In this document: positions 35,673 to 43,558 of the stretch, one piece after another | Layout of the letters: each line of letters begins with the position of its first letter | Position numbering within the stretch: the first letter of the stretch is position 1 | NCBI GenBank assembly: GCA_050258755.1 | Contig: JBLMZI010000001.1 | Location: 62,001 to 126,000 of the forward strand | Direction: 5' to 3' | Source of the DNA: JBLMZI01 sp050258755 | GTDB lineage: Bacteria > Bacillota > Syntrophomonadia > Syntrophomonadales > DTU052 | Length of the DNA: 64,000 bases | The notes under the pieces: generated by a model | Seen by the model: only the letters and a program-made list of their open reading frames with translations | Told to the model about the DNA's origin: nothing | Database searches by the model: none | Program-made: the position numbers and the translations under genes

Positions 35673-36953
35673 GTGAAAAATCTGCAGCGAGTAAAGAATG
35701 GACAAACGATTTGGGTCGCCACGGCAGTCGGCATCCTCTTACTGACGATTATGCTCTGGCTGTCCTGGCAGGGAATGACTGAAGCTTCCGAAAGCGGGTT
35801 CTCAGTTGTAAGTGCACCGAGCGAACTGCGTGGAAAGATCTTTGACGTATTCACCATGCCCGACTCCGATCAGACCGGCGTTGTGTTTATGATCTTCGAA
35901 GATGATTATCAGGAGATTGCCGCCCACGGAAGTGTTTTGCGCACGGTTCCGCCGTTTTACCGCAGCACCGACTCGGGAAGGACCTGGAATTTGGTGTTAT
36001 TTCCCGACGCCGATCTGGGCTCTGTGACCGACAAAATCGGGATCTACCTGTTGGGGTTCTTGCCTGACGGGAAAATTTACATGAAAACATATAAAGAGCG
36101 GAAAACGCAGAACCTCGTTAGCGCTGACGGGATTGAATGGCAGAACGTTGACCCGAAGGGGCTGACGCCGGATCGGAATCCGGGGGCAAGCACCGGTATG
36201 GCGCGAATCAGTTTGACGACACCGCAGCCGGTTGGTCAGCAGTGGGTCCAACTGAAGAAAGAAACCATCGCGATATCCGCCGACAGAGGGAAGACGTGGA
36301 GCCCGCAGCCGTTTACCGGAATCAGGGATGCTGTTTATTTAGATGATCAGTCACTGTTGTTGGCGGACAATCGAGGCCAGGTTTTCCGGGCGCTGCTGAA
36401 TGGCCCGGTACGGACCGTCAACAATGTGTCAATTTCAGGCGCGGTCCTGATGCTTCCGATTCGCGAACGCAGCGGGAACATGACATTCGTTCTCTATGAT
36501 CCGCAGCAGCCGGGAGCGGTTTGGGTATCTAGAGATCAAGGGGATAATTGGATGCAGATGGATAAAAAATGGTTCATCCCGGCGGCGAATTACAGACCGG
36601 AAAGGCCGACCCAGGTGGTGGCAGCGCGCGGAGGATGGATCGGGGTGACCACAGAATCGGGGCGGTTCCTCATCTCCTGGGATTACGGTCAGCATTGGGC
36701 TGTTGGTTCGATTGGCACGGGAACGGTGGTCATCATGCCGGTCAAAGATGGCGCGATGCTTATTGCCAATGGGGTTGAAACGAGATATTACCGGTTTGCG
36801 AAGCCACAAAGCGAAGTTAAGCTCGATTCATCAGGGACGGCCGCAAAGCCTGCGGCAGCGACAGCGGTCTCTGCAAAGCCGAAACCGTTGGCCAAGGGCA
36901 AAACACTTCCGGCGAAAACCGCAAAACCCAAACCGAAAAAGACCAAAAAATAG
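35673..36953 (+). CDS. Membrane-anchored or exported BNR-type beta-propeller protein, paralogue 2
   Basis: About 426 residues. A single N-terminal transmembrane segment (IWVATAVGILLLTIMLWLSW) is followed by a propeller-like domain with Asp-box patterns (YRSTDSGRTWNLV, ISWDYGQHWAVG, VSRDQGDNW). The C-terminal 45 residues are a low-complexity Lys/Pro/Ala tail ending KPKPKKTKK, likely to bind anionic wall polymers or nucleic acid (inference). The GTG at 35673 follows AGAGGGGC; the longer open frame from 35547 encodes an Arg-rich leader without a ribosome site. It shares order and motifs with the preceding gene. Confidence 0.7.
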   Translation: MKNLQRVKNGQTIWVATAVGILLLTIMLWLSWQGMTEASESGFSVVSAPSELRGKIFDVFTMPDSDQTGVVFMIFEDDYQEIAAHGSVLRTVPPFYRSTDSGRTWNLVLFPDADLGSVTDKIGIYLLGFLPDGKIYMKTYKERKTQNLVSADGIEWQNVDPKGLTPDRNPGASTGMARISLTTPQPVGQQWVQLKKETIAISADRGKTWSPQPFTGIRDAVYLDDQSLLLADNRGQVFRALLNGPVRTVNNVSISGAVLMLPIRERSGNMTFVLYDPQQPGAVWVSRDQGDNWMQMDKKWFIPAANYRPERPTQVVAARGGWIGVTTESGRFLISWDYGQHWAVGSIGTGTVVIMPVKDGAMLIANGVETRYYRFAKPQSEVKLDSSGTAAKPAAATAVSAKPKPLAKGKTLPAKTAKPKPKKTKK

Positions 36954-36963
36954 GGCGACAAAA

Positions 36964-36999
36964 GGGCCCCGGCCAGCATGATAAGGAGCCGGGGCTTTT
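36964..36999. terminator. Bidirectional terminator between convergent genes
   Basis: GCCCCGGC (36966-36973) pairs with GCCGGGGC (36988-36995), with TTTT after it on the plus strand and AAAA before it, which gives TTTT on the minus strand. It serves the propeller genes and the convergent small gene at 37025. Confidence 0.85.
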
Positions 37000-37024
37000 C
37001 CTATTCGACATCCCGCGGGCCGGA

Positions 37025-37363
37025 TTAGTCCTGCACGATTTCGACCGCGCCGGATTGCTCCAGGATGGAACGTACTGTGTCCGCATCGTGCTTAGGGGTT
37101 TTAACCGCAACCAGGACCCCGGTACGGCCGCGAAGACCGTCTATGCTTTCCCAGAACGGGGCGTGATCGCCGAGCCGAATGCTTTCGGTTTCAGTCTGTA
37201 CTAAAGAAACACCCATTTCCGTTGCTTCTTCCACCGTCCGCCAGGCCGGAGTCTTGGTCATGTCGCTGATAATCAATTCCTTGCGGTCGAACCCGGCGTT
37301 GCGCAGGCTGTCTACCACGGCGCCGATCTGTTCGTCCGCCGGAAAGCGTCCAATAATCCGCAA
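37025..37363 (-). CDS. Small hypothetical protein, possible YflT/stress-protein fold
   Basis: A 112-residue cytoplasmic protein beginning MRIIGRFPADEQIG. The pattern of a short strand, a helix with 'VVDSLRNAGF', a second strand and a further half ending in VRSILEQSG recalls the small alpha/beta YflT/general-stress-17M fold, but I am not certain. The TTG start at 37363 is preceded by AGGAGG nine bases upstream. The longer frame to 37432 has no such site. The gene is 71 bp downstream of the MBL-fold gene on the same strand. Confidence 0.65.
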   Translation of the reverse strand: MRIIGRFPADEQIGAVVDSLRNAGFDRKELIISDMTKTPAWRTVEEATEMGVSLVQTETESIRLGDHAPFWESIDGLRGRTGVLVAVKTPKHDADTVRSILEQSGAVEIVQD

Positions 37364-37433
37364 AGCAATACACCTCCTCTTCAATAATAAGTCCGGGAAA
37401 GTGGCCCGATGTGGCCGAAAGGGGCAGATCATG

Positions 37434-38327
37434 CTACCCTGACCGACCGCTTTTTGGTTTCACAATTTGGTCAAAATTTCGGGCCAATTCGGTTAGATGG
37501 CCGGCCAGATCGGACCCCCGAATTGCGGGGCCGTGCCCGGCAACTGCAACGGAAGGGCGCAGTGCCGCCAGCTGCCAGATCGAATCCTTGGCGGCTTCCC
37601 AATCCGGGGTAAAGTAAGCCGGCGGTCCGCTCAGATCTTTTTCTTGCACAATGACCGCGCCAGCTTCTTCCTGTTTCACGGTCGTGAAGGCATCCCCGGC
37701 GATCAGCACCCGGTCACCATCTCGAAAGAAAGAAACATGACCGGGTGTATGGCCAGGCGTGTGAATCCAGCGCCAATCGGGAAGCCCCGGAACCCAACCT
37801 TCGGCGGGAAGCGGGTGAACCCGGCCGGTGAGGTTGATCGGTTCCTTAGGAAAAAGGGGAGAGATTTTGGCCATCACCCCCCGGGACGCATGCGGGTCGG
37901 GCTTCGGATAGAAGCGTTTCCCGGTGAGATAGGGAATCTCGTCTTCGTGGGCAAAGACCGGAACATCCCAATACCTGACCAATTCTACCAGGGCGCCGAC
38001 GTGATCAAAGTGACCATGGGTAAGCAGAATCGCCTCCGGGCGGGTATCCCGGCCGAACAGTTTCTCCGAAGCCTTTACGATTCGCTCGGTGGACTGCGGC
38101 ATCCCTGCATCAATCAGTGACCAGGATTTTTCGTCATCCTCACCGATCGGATTCCCAACCAGGCACACATTCGAAATGAAGGTCCTGAGGCTTGTGACCC
38201 GGGGGGCAACGCGGTGAAGGGTTTTCTCGGTTCCAGTACCGCGGGCAAACCACCCAAATAGTTTCAGCGCAAACTGCTTGAACGGACCGGCAGGATCCAG
38301 CGGAGCGGACTGTGTTTCTTTTGTCAC
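37434..38327 (-). CDS. Metallo-beta-lactamase-fold hydrolase, paralogue 1
   Basis: A 297-residue protein with the MBL metal motif THGHFDHVG (about residues 103-111), a downstream HTPGHTPGH, the bridging Asp in IAGDAF and a final GHG. All metal ligands of a binuclear MBL site are present, so it should be active. An N-terminal 50-residue amphipathic segment precedes the fold. The start GTG 38327 has GAGGAAGG ten bases upstream. A close paralogue lies just upstream on the same strand. Substrate unknown; glyoxalase-II, lactonase and persulfide dioxygenase types all share these motifs. Confidence 0.85.
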   Translation of the reverse strand: MTKETQSAPLDPAGPFKQFALKLFGWFARGTGTEKTLHRVAPRVTSLRTFISNVCLVGNPIGEDDEKSWSLIDAGMPQSTERIVKASEKLFGRDTRPEAILLTHGHFDHVGALVELVRYWDVPVFAHEDEIPYLTGKRFYPKPDPHASRGVMAKISPLFPKEPINLTGRVHPLPAEGWVPGLPDWRWIHTPGHTPGHVSFFRDGDRVLIAGDAFTTVKQEEAGAVIVQEKDLSGPPAYFTPDWEAAKDSIWQLAALRPSVAVAGHGPAIRGSDLAGHLTELARNFDQIVKPKSGRSG

Positions 38328-38430
38328 TACGAATCTGCCTTCCTCGTCAATTTTACGATCAGGATGCCCGGATGGCGTAAAAACTAGTGATCCCTTACCA
38401 CGCCAAGAGTTTAAGCTTGTTCATTAAGAC

Positions 38431-39306
38431 TCATGAATAATAGCTGGAATCAGAATCGGTATCGGAATTGTTTCGATGGATGCGCCCGGTGAGACATTGG
38501 CTCAGTTGAACCCCGCTCAGCGGGTTTCCATGCCCGGTAATGGCCGTTGATGGCTTCAGGCCGCACAATCGGTGCAGGGTCTCCCATTCGGGCGAGAAGA
38601 ACGCCGGGCCCTGGGTTTGACCGGTTTCCAACTGACCTTCACCGGCAGCTTCATCGGCAAGAATCGCATCGCCTGCAATCAGCAGTTGATCGGAATCGCG
38701 GAAGTAACTGACGTGACCCGGGGAGTGTCCAGGCGAGGCAATCCAGTGCCATTGAGCAAACGCGGGAAGGCTGCCGTCTTCAGGCAGGGTTCGAAGGCGG
38801 TCGCCTAGGTCGATCGGGGTGTCCGGCCGCCGAATCGATTCCCATTTCCAGGCACCCGGATCGGTCGGGGGGTAAGTGGCCTGCCCCATTAAATACGGCA
38901 GTTCGGTTTCGTGCGCATACACGGGAACATCCCAAATATGCGCCAGCTCTGCAGCAGCTCCGGCGTGATCGATGTGGCCATGGGTTAAAAAAATAGCCTC
39001 AGGACGCGAACCTTTGCCAAAGAGCCGGTTGGCGGCGTGCAGAATCTGATGTCCGGACTGGGGATCACCGGTATCGATTAACATCCAGCGTTCTGAGTTT
39101 CCGTCCGGGCTGTCCGTCACAAAGCAGACATTGGCGCCAGAAGTGGACATACAGGCCACGCCTGGTGCGATCCGGTCCACGGATGCGGTTTCGTCAGGTT
39201 CGTCCGGCGCTGCGGCATCGCCCTTAAGCCATGCCCACAAGCGTGCCCCAAGATGTCCCAGGGGACGGTCCGTTTCCCTGGGCTGCTGTGATTCATGATG
39301 GTTCAT
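38431..39306 (-). CDS. Metallo-beta-lactamase-fold hydrolase, paralogue 2
   Basis: A 291-residue paralogue of the neighbouring MBL protein. It has THGHIDHAG, ASPGHSPGHVS, IAGDAI and TGHGNP in the same order, so the metal site is intact. The N-terminal 45 residues differ and are His/Pro/Arg/Asp-rich. ATG 39306 is preferred because AAGGCGG is seven bases upstream; ATG 39312 is too close to it. The pair arose by tandem duplication and is probably co-transcribed leftward. Confidence 0.85.
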   Translation of the reverse strand: MNHHESQQPRETDRPLGHLGARLWAWLKGDAAAPDEPDETASVDRIAPGVACMSTSGANVCFVTDSPDGNSERWMLIDTGDPQSGHQILHAANRLFGKGSRPEAIFLTHGHIDHAGAAAELAHIWDVPVYAHETELPYLMGQATYPPTDPGAWKWESIRRPDTPIDLGDRLRTLPEDGSLPAFAQWHWIASPGHSPGHVSYFRDSDQLLIAGDAILADEAAGEGQLETGQTQGPAFFSPEWETLHRLCGLKPSTAITGHGNPLSGVQLSQCLTGRIHRNNSDTDSDSSYYS

Positions 39307-39461
39307 TTTCATTCCGCCTTTCGTAGTTCCTATTAAAGGATTCCCGGAAAAGGCGAAACCTAGTATAGGGTTGTCCCGAAGAACACGCAAAGATACGGCA
39401 CTTTACGCGGTGCAAGGCGGGCTGGAAGAAGATAAACGGAATGGCATAGAAGAGGAATAAA

Positions 39462-39596
39462 TCGGGGGGACGGCCACGGGCTGCGATCGGTGTTAGGTTG
39501 AGAACGCATATGCGCCATGCTGCAATGATTGCTATGTCGAAAGCTGTGACTCATCGCTGTGTTTGCGGAAATCGTGGTAAAAGGCCGTCCCCCCGA
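39462..39596. repeat. Inverted-repeat element in a 360-bp gene-free stretch
   Basis: Perfect 14-bp arms TCGGGGGGACGGCC (39462-39475) and GGCCGTCCCCCCGA (39583-39596) enclose about 107 bp with smaller dyads (GCATATGC). The surrounding interval 39307-39666 has no convincing protein frame. It could be a small palindromic mobile element or a structured RNA. Confidence 0.55.
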
Positions 39597-39666
39597 AATC
39601 ATGACACCTAGGAATGCCTGACCTTAGCTCGCTTAAGGCCGGCAACAAAAAAAGAGGCCACTCCAA

Positions 39667-39990
39667 TCATCGTGGCGGTACGCTGCGTAGTTTTCCGGCT
39701 TGTTTGATGACGGTTCGTAGCTCGGAAACTGAACCGGTTCCGGTGCTGGATGACTGGGTCTGTAAAAAGGATTCGATCAGCGCTTCGATGGTTTTGGGTG
39801 ATTGCGGAAGTAAATCGATGATCAGGCCGGTCATCGCAAGATACAGGCGCATGATCGCCTGATAGTTGGGAATCAGGCCGGAGATGGGATCAATTTGTCC
39901 AAAATGGGTTGGATTATCCCGAAACTCCTCATAAAGGAGTTCTTCCAGAATGTCACGGATGATGTCCTGCTGGGTGTGGCTAAGCTGCAT
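39667..39990 (-). CDS. Small hypothetical helical protein divergent from an XRE regulator
   Basis: A 107-residue protein beginning MQLSHTQQDIIRDILEELL, predicted mostly helical and soluble, with no recognised motif. ATG 39990 lies nine bases after AGGTG; an upstream GTG (40002) overlaps that site. It is divergent from the XRE regulator at 40211 and shares with it the AT-rich promoter-operator region at 40069-40091, so it is a likely target of that regulator. Confidence 0.6.
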   Translation of the reverse strand: MQLSHTQQDIIRDILEELLYEEFRDNPTHFGQIDPISGLIPNYQAIMRLYLAMTGLIIDLLPQSPKTIEALIESFLQTQSSSTGTGSVSELRTVIKQAGKLRSVPPR

Positions 39991-40068
39991 GCTGCGATTC
40001 ACCTGTGCTTTCCAATTCCGTAGGATAGCCTGTTAACAGAATAAGTGTAAAAAATGCACTGGTCAAGA

Positions 40069-40091
40069 TATAATGTGTGATATATACACAT
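40069..40091. promoter_or_regulatory. Promoter plus palindromic operator between divergent genes
   Basis: TATAAT at 40069-40074 (plus strand) overlaps the palindrome ATGTGT-gatatat-ACACAT (40073-40091). A palindrome directly over a -10 box is a classic repressor site. The XRE-type regulator starts 120 bp downstream and probably binds here, controlling itself and the divergent gene. Confidence 0.65.
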
Positions 40092-40210
40092 CGATTGAAG
40101 CCGATCAATATCTGCGCGTATCCTGTTACTAGTAGCTTTTTCACAGATCCGGGACGCGGCATCTTTATACAGGATGAGCGGCCGGTTAAAAGCTGCCAGG
40201 AGTGTGACAG

Positions 40211-40546
40211 ATGACTAGATTGAGAGAGAGAATGAAGACGCTGCGCCAGGACCTGGGATTGACCCAGGAACAACTGGCGGCACAGATTGGCGTCCACAGG
40301 GGGACCGTCGCCAACTGGGAAACCGGCCGGGCTAATCCGGATCCGGTGATGATGGGACAGATTGCGGATGTTTTTCGGGTTTCGGTCGATTACCTGCTTG
40401 GGCGGACCGACCGGAAGTGGGTCGACTTTTCGCCGGACCTGGTCGAAATCGCGGACCGGACCGAGCGCCTGACCCAGCTTCAGCGCGAAAAACTGCTTGA
40501 ATTTCTGGACCTCATCTCCGAGGATGCAACGCGCTTCCAGAAGTAA
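40211..40546 (+). CDS. XRE-family transcriptional regulator
   Basis: A 111-residue protein with an N-terminal Cro/C1-type helix-turn-helix (residues about 5-60: LRQDLGLTQEQLAAQIGVHRGTVANWETG, given here in two parts of one motif, then DVFRVSVDYLLG). The C-terminal 45 residues form helices likely for dimerisation. The overall form is like SinR/ImmR-type repressors. AGGAG at 40198-40202 supports ATG 40211. It is preceded by a promoter-operator at 40069-40091, suggesting autoregulation. Confidence 0.88.
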   Translation: MTRLRERMKTLRQDLGLTQEQLAAQIGVHRGTVANWETGRANPDPVMMGQIADVFRVSVDYLLGRTDRKWVDFSPDLVEIADRTERLTQLQREKLLEFLDLISEDATRFQK

Positions 40547-40848
40547 CCTAACAACTTACAGCCTATCGATGCGTTCGCCGTTCAGTCGTTCAAGGCATGA
40601 AAGCCGCCCCTGCTGTAACCGCCCTCTTGTTCGACCGGGCACTACGAATCGTATATTTTTGCATGGGAATGTAGCGCTGCGAAAGAAATCGTCGAGAGAG
40701 GCACCGGGTACCAGCGGTACTCGCTGCCGGTGTGATTGTTTCGGCATTAGGGTTTGATCTTTGAAGGCAAATCAGGCTACGATAGGATGGACGTGGAGCG
40801 GTGCCAGGGCTGTGGTATCATGCTTTGGTTATGAAGGGAGTCTCGGAC
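40547..40848. other. Gene-free interval with one hairpin
   Basis: About 300 bp. A hairpin CACCGG/CCGGTG with an inner AGCG/CGCT pair spans 40702-40732 but has no T run, so it may end the XRE transcript weakly. A possible promoter (TTGATC, 18 bp, TACGAT) lies around 40754-40783 for the next gene. No protein frame is convincing. Confidence 0.4.
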
Positions 40849-41145
40849 ATGGATGACAAAATACTAAACGCTGAACAGATCAAAGCGGAATTCGCCCGGC
40901 GGAAACTGCGCCAGAAGCGGGTCTTGATCACCCTGCTTCCCTTTGTGTTGGTTCTGGTGGCGATTAAGTGGGAGTGGCTTCCCATCCGGCTTTCGCAGAA
41001 CTGGATCGGCGGACTGTTTCTGGTCATCGTGATCATCGCCATGACTTTTTCGGGGCTTAACTACCGGTGCCCAAACTGCGGCGCTTACCTGGCCCTCAAG
41101 CAGGAGGGCAAGGTTTGTGGAAAGTGTCAGGCCGAGCTAAAATAG
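40849..41145 (+). CDS. Two-TM protein with C-terminal zinc ribbon
   Basis: A 98-residue protein: a charged N-terminal helix (residues 1-28), two adjacent hydrophobic segments (about 29-46 and 54-73) and a C-terminal zinc ribbon (CPNCGAY and CGKC). Such small membrane zinc-ribbon proteins are common in Bacillota and their role is unknown. ATG 40849 follows AGGGAG by eight bases. A strong terminator follows. Confidence 0.8.
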   Translation: MDDKILNAEQIKAEFARRKLRQKRVLITLLPFVLVLVAIKWEWLPIRLSQNWIGGLFLVIVIIAMTFSGLNYRCPNCGAYLALKQEGKVCGKCQAELK

Positions 41146-41170
41146 CGGGTTGCGCCAGAATTGCGAAAAG

Positions 41171-41206
41171 AAGGGTCAGAGGGCATTCGCCCGGTCTGAC
41201 CCTTTT
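41171..41206 (+). terminator. Rho-independent terminator
   Basis: AGGGTCAGA and GGGC pair with GCCC and TCTGACCCT around ATTC, followed by TTTT. It is 26 bp after the zinc-ribbon gene; the convergent corA gene ends just beyond. Confidence 0.92.
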
Positions 41207-41222
41207 GTATTCTCTGATTACC

Positions 41223-42320
41223 CTATATCCAGCCCTTCCGCTTAAAGAGCGCCAGCATCCAGCCGGCAATCCCGATCATGACCGCCCACAGGCCTAAATA
41301 TCCATATTTCCAGTGGAGTTCCGGCATATTGTAAGGGCTGCCGCCGAAATTCATGCCGTAAACGCCGACCAGAAAAGTCAGCGGGATGAAAATGGTCGCG
41401 ATAATAGTTAAGGTTTTCATGACCGTATTAAGCTGGTTGCTGACCGAGGATAGGTAGGTTTCCAGCATGCCGGTGCAAACGTCCCGGTAGGTTTCGATCA
41501 GGTCAAGCACCTGTACTGTGTGGTCATAGCAGTCGCGCAGGTAGACTGCGAATTCGTGGTGTTCATGGCGGTCCTCGTCCAGCATCAGGTTTTTTATCAC
41601 TTCGCGTTCCGCCCAGGTGATCTTCTCAAGGGTCAGCAAATCGCGCCTGAGACGATGAATATGAGAAGGCGTGGTTTGTTCCGGGGCATCCAGCAGCTGG
41701 CCTTCGATCGTGTCCAGCCGGTCCGCGATGGTTTCGATAACCGGAAACAGCCCATCGATCAGGGCGTCACAAAGACCGTACAGCAGGTAATCGGCCCCTG
41801 AACTGCGCAGAGCGCCGATGGATTCCCGCAAGCGCTCCCGAACCAACCGAAACACGTCATTTTCGCTTTCGCACAAGGTGATCACCAGATCCTGCCGGTA
41901 GAAGAACGAGATCTGGTCCCGGATCACCGGAACAGTTTCGCTGATCCCGTACATCACCAGAAAGACGAAATTATCGTAGTACTCCAGCTTGGCCCGCTGG
42001 CCGGTATTTAGGACATCCTCAAGGGCGAGCCGGTGCAGCCCAAAAAAATCGCCCAGCCGGGCCAGTTCCTCCGGGTCGGGCGCGCCGTTAAAGTGGATCC
42101 AGGTGATCCGATCGCCGCCGGTTTCGATCAGGCATTCGGACAGGGAAGGGGCCATTTTCTCTTCAAAAATAGCGGCGTTATACTGAATGACGGAAATCGA
42201 GCACGGCCCGGCGGCCGGACTGTGGCGCACCAGGGTTCCCGGGTTGGTGCCGGGCTGGTGAAACCGTTTGACCGGCTGACGTGGCTTTGGTGAACAGGAC
42301 GTGTTTTCCGCGGATATCAC
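41223..42320 (-). CDS. corA: CorA-family divalent cation transporter
   Basis: The C-terminal pore region is unmistakable: a long stalk helix, the GMN selectivity signature in VYGMNFGG, two transmembrane segments and a basic end. It forms a pentameric Mg2+ (or Co2+/Ni2+) channel in the membrane, with the N-terminal cytoplasmic domain (WIHFNG, LEDVLNTGQRAKLEYYD) sensing the ion. The 5' end is uncertain. I give GTG 42320, but the strong AGGGGGTG sequence there overlaps it. The conserved part begins only near ISVIQYNAAIF, so the true start may be further in. The frame extends to 42512 without support. Confidence 0.9.
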   Translation of the reverse strand: MISAENTSCSPKPRQPVKRFHQPGTNPGTLVRHSPAAGPCSISVIQYNAAIFEEKMAPSLSECLIETGGDRITWIHFNGAPDPEELARLGDFFGLHRLALEDVLNTGQRAKLEYYDNFVFLVMYGISETVPVIRDQISFFYRQDLVITLCESENDVFRLVRERLRESIGALRSSGADYLLYGLCDALIDGLFPVIETIADRLDTIEGQLLDAPEQTTPSHIHRLRRDLLTLEKITWAEREVIKNLMLDEDRHEHHEFAVYLRDCYDHTVQVLDLIETYRDVCTGMLETYLSSVSNQLNTVMKTLTIIATIFIPLTFLVGVYGMNFGGSPYNMPELHWKYGYLGLWAVMIGIAGWMLALFKRKGWI

Positions 42321-42358
42321 CCCCTTTTTTGCATGATCATCCCGGGTAGGCCCGCGAA

Positions 42359-42637
42359 TCACTCGCGATGCGCGCGTTCCAGCTTTACGGTGACCAGATT
42401 CTGCGGATCTGGGCAGTGCAGGTAAATGGCGTCGCTGTTCCACCAGGGGAGACCCCCGCCGTATTGAAAGGTCATCAGATTCGGGAATATGGAGTGGAAA
42501 AACAGCCCGCACATCTCACTGGGATTGTGGCAGCTGATCTCAAAAGTGTCGCCTTCACGGTGGCCGGCGTTGCAGAGTCCTTTCACACCGGTGATGGTTG
42601 CCGTCACTTTGAATCCCAGACCAGGGTCCTTGGCCAT
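42359..42637 (-). CDS. TIGR04076-type small protein
   Basis: A 92-residue cytoplasmic protein with the pattern FKVTATITGVKGLCNAGH, then GDTFEI and a cysteine in EMCGLFFHSIFP. This matches a small family (TIGR04076) of unknown function found in anaerobes. The conserved cysteines (C-x-x-GH and C-G) suggest metal or redox function. ATG 42637 follows TAGGGGG by seven bases; the longer frame to 42703 lacks a ribosome site. Confidence 0.75.
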   Translation of the reverse strand: MAKDPGLGFKVTATITGVKGLCNAGHREGDTFEISCHNPSEMCGLFFHSIFPNLMTFQYGGGLPWWNSDAIYLHCPDPQNLVTVKLERAHRE

Positions 42638-42771
42638 GCGATAACCCCCTAACCGATACCCGAAGCATTCTCTTCGGACGCCTCTTCCGACTATCTTCCC
42701 CATTAAAAAGGAAAATCCTGCCGCGAAGCGGCTTGCGGGGTATTTTCGGGGAATAGAGCGCCAGGTTCAGG

Positions 42772-42777
42772 TATAAT
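42772..42777 (+). promoter_or_regulatory. Probable -10 box for the lipoprotein gene
   Basis: A perfect TATAAT precedes the lipoprotein gene by about 60 bp. No clear -35 is seen at 16-18 bp spacing. Confidence 0.45.
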
Positions 42778-42838
42778 GTGGATAGTCAATCCGGACGGAA
42801 GCACGGATATCAAGGCGAGAGGGGGAAGGCCGGCGTGT

Positions 42839-43150
42839 ATGGTGAAAGCCGGGCTGGCCGAAGCAAACATGAGAAAACGGGGAATAGCGCTGGTGTTTCT
42901 GCTGATTGTGGGCCTGCTGCTCGTAGCTGGATGCAACCCAATTGCCCGCAAGTACGGCGGGAGAGTGACCAGCAAACTGCCGGAAAACCAGAAGCTGGTT
43001 AATGTGACCTGGAAAGAGGACTCGCTCTGGCTGTTGACCCGGCCCATGCGGCCCGGGGAAAAACCGGAAACCTATACCTTCCGGGAAGACAGCACGTTCG
43101 GTGTTTTGGAAGGCAAAGTCATTATTGTCGAGCGGGTCTCGGAAGAGTAG
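42839..43150 (+). CDS. Small lipoprotein
   Basis: About 103 residues (93 if the second ATG at 42869 is used). A hydrophobic signal segment (IALVFLLIVGLLLVAGC) ends in the lipobox LVAGC, so the mature protein is lipid-anchored on the outer face of the membrane. The mature part is short and beta-rich (VNVTWKEDSLWLLTRPM) with no recognised domain. I prefer ATG 42839 because GGGGGAAGG lies nine bases upstream. Confidence 0.75.
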   Translation: MVKAGLAEANMRKRGIALVFLLIVGLLLVAGCNPIARKYGGRVTSKLPENQKLVNVTWKEDSLWLLTRPMRPGEKPETYTFREDSTFGVLEGKVIIVERVSEE

Positions 43151-43174
43151 CTTCAGCGAAAACGGGGGCTTTTG

Positions 43175-43420
43175 ATGGACCGGGCGAAATGTTTTTTATG
43201 CAAACAGGCCTTTCCGCTGCTGCCCAACGATTTCCGATGCCTGGAGCTTCGGTATAATCCGGATGCGCGATTGGTTTGCGACCGGTGCGGCCAGATGGTG
43301 AAACGGGAAGCCATCATTGTGAGCGGGATAGATCCGGACCGAAAAACGCCCGAGCAAAAGGATCATAAGGACGCGGAAGAAAAGCGGGTGAACCGGGACC
43401 AGGACAGCGAGAGAATTTAA
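43175..43420 (+). CDS. YlaI-like zinc-finger protein (DUF2197 type)
   Basis: An 81-residue protein. Two CxxC pairs (CFLC near residue 6 and CDRC near residue 36) form a zinc ribbon, and the LRYNPDARLVCDRC pattern recalls the Bacillus YlaI/DUF2197 family. The C-terminal 30 residues are highly charged and probably disordered. It follows the lipoprotein gene by 24 bp and is probably co-transcribed. Function unknown. Confidence 0.7.
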   Translation: MDRAKCFLCKQAFPLLPNDFRCLELRYNPDARLVCDRCGQMVKREAIIVSGIDPDRKTPEQKDHKDAEEKRVNRDQDSERI

Positions 43421-43426
43421 GGGATC

Positions 43427-43450
43427 AAGGGAGGGCAATGCCCTCCCTTT
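43427..43450 (+). terminator. Terminator hairpin
   Basis: AAGGGAGGGC pairs perfectly with GCCCTCCCTT around AAT, with a short interrupted T tract after it. Confidence 0.75.
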
Positions 43451-43470
43451 GCTTTGGTCATCGTGAAAAC

Positions 43471-43536
43471 ACCAACCGAAGGTCTAAAGAGTTGGTATGA
43501 TGAAAGAAGGAGATAAAATTGATGTCTAATTCTTAG
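43471..43536 (+). promoter_or_regulatory. Extended -10 promoter, operator-like repeat and four-codon leader ORF
   Basis: TGgTATGAT is an extended -10 (TATGAT at 43496-43501). ACCAAC (43471-43476) and GTTGGT (43491-43496) form an inverted repeat over it. Downstream, AAGGAG (43507-43512) precedes ATG 43522 of a tiny frame M-S-N-S-stop ending at 43536, 23 bp before the response-regulator start. The mini-ORF may tune translation of the operon (inference). Confidence 0.45.
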
Positions 43537-43558
43537 AGGACTGTCGGAGGTGGAGGGC

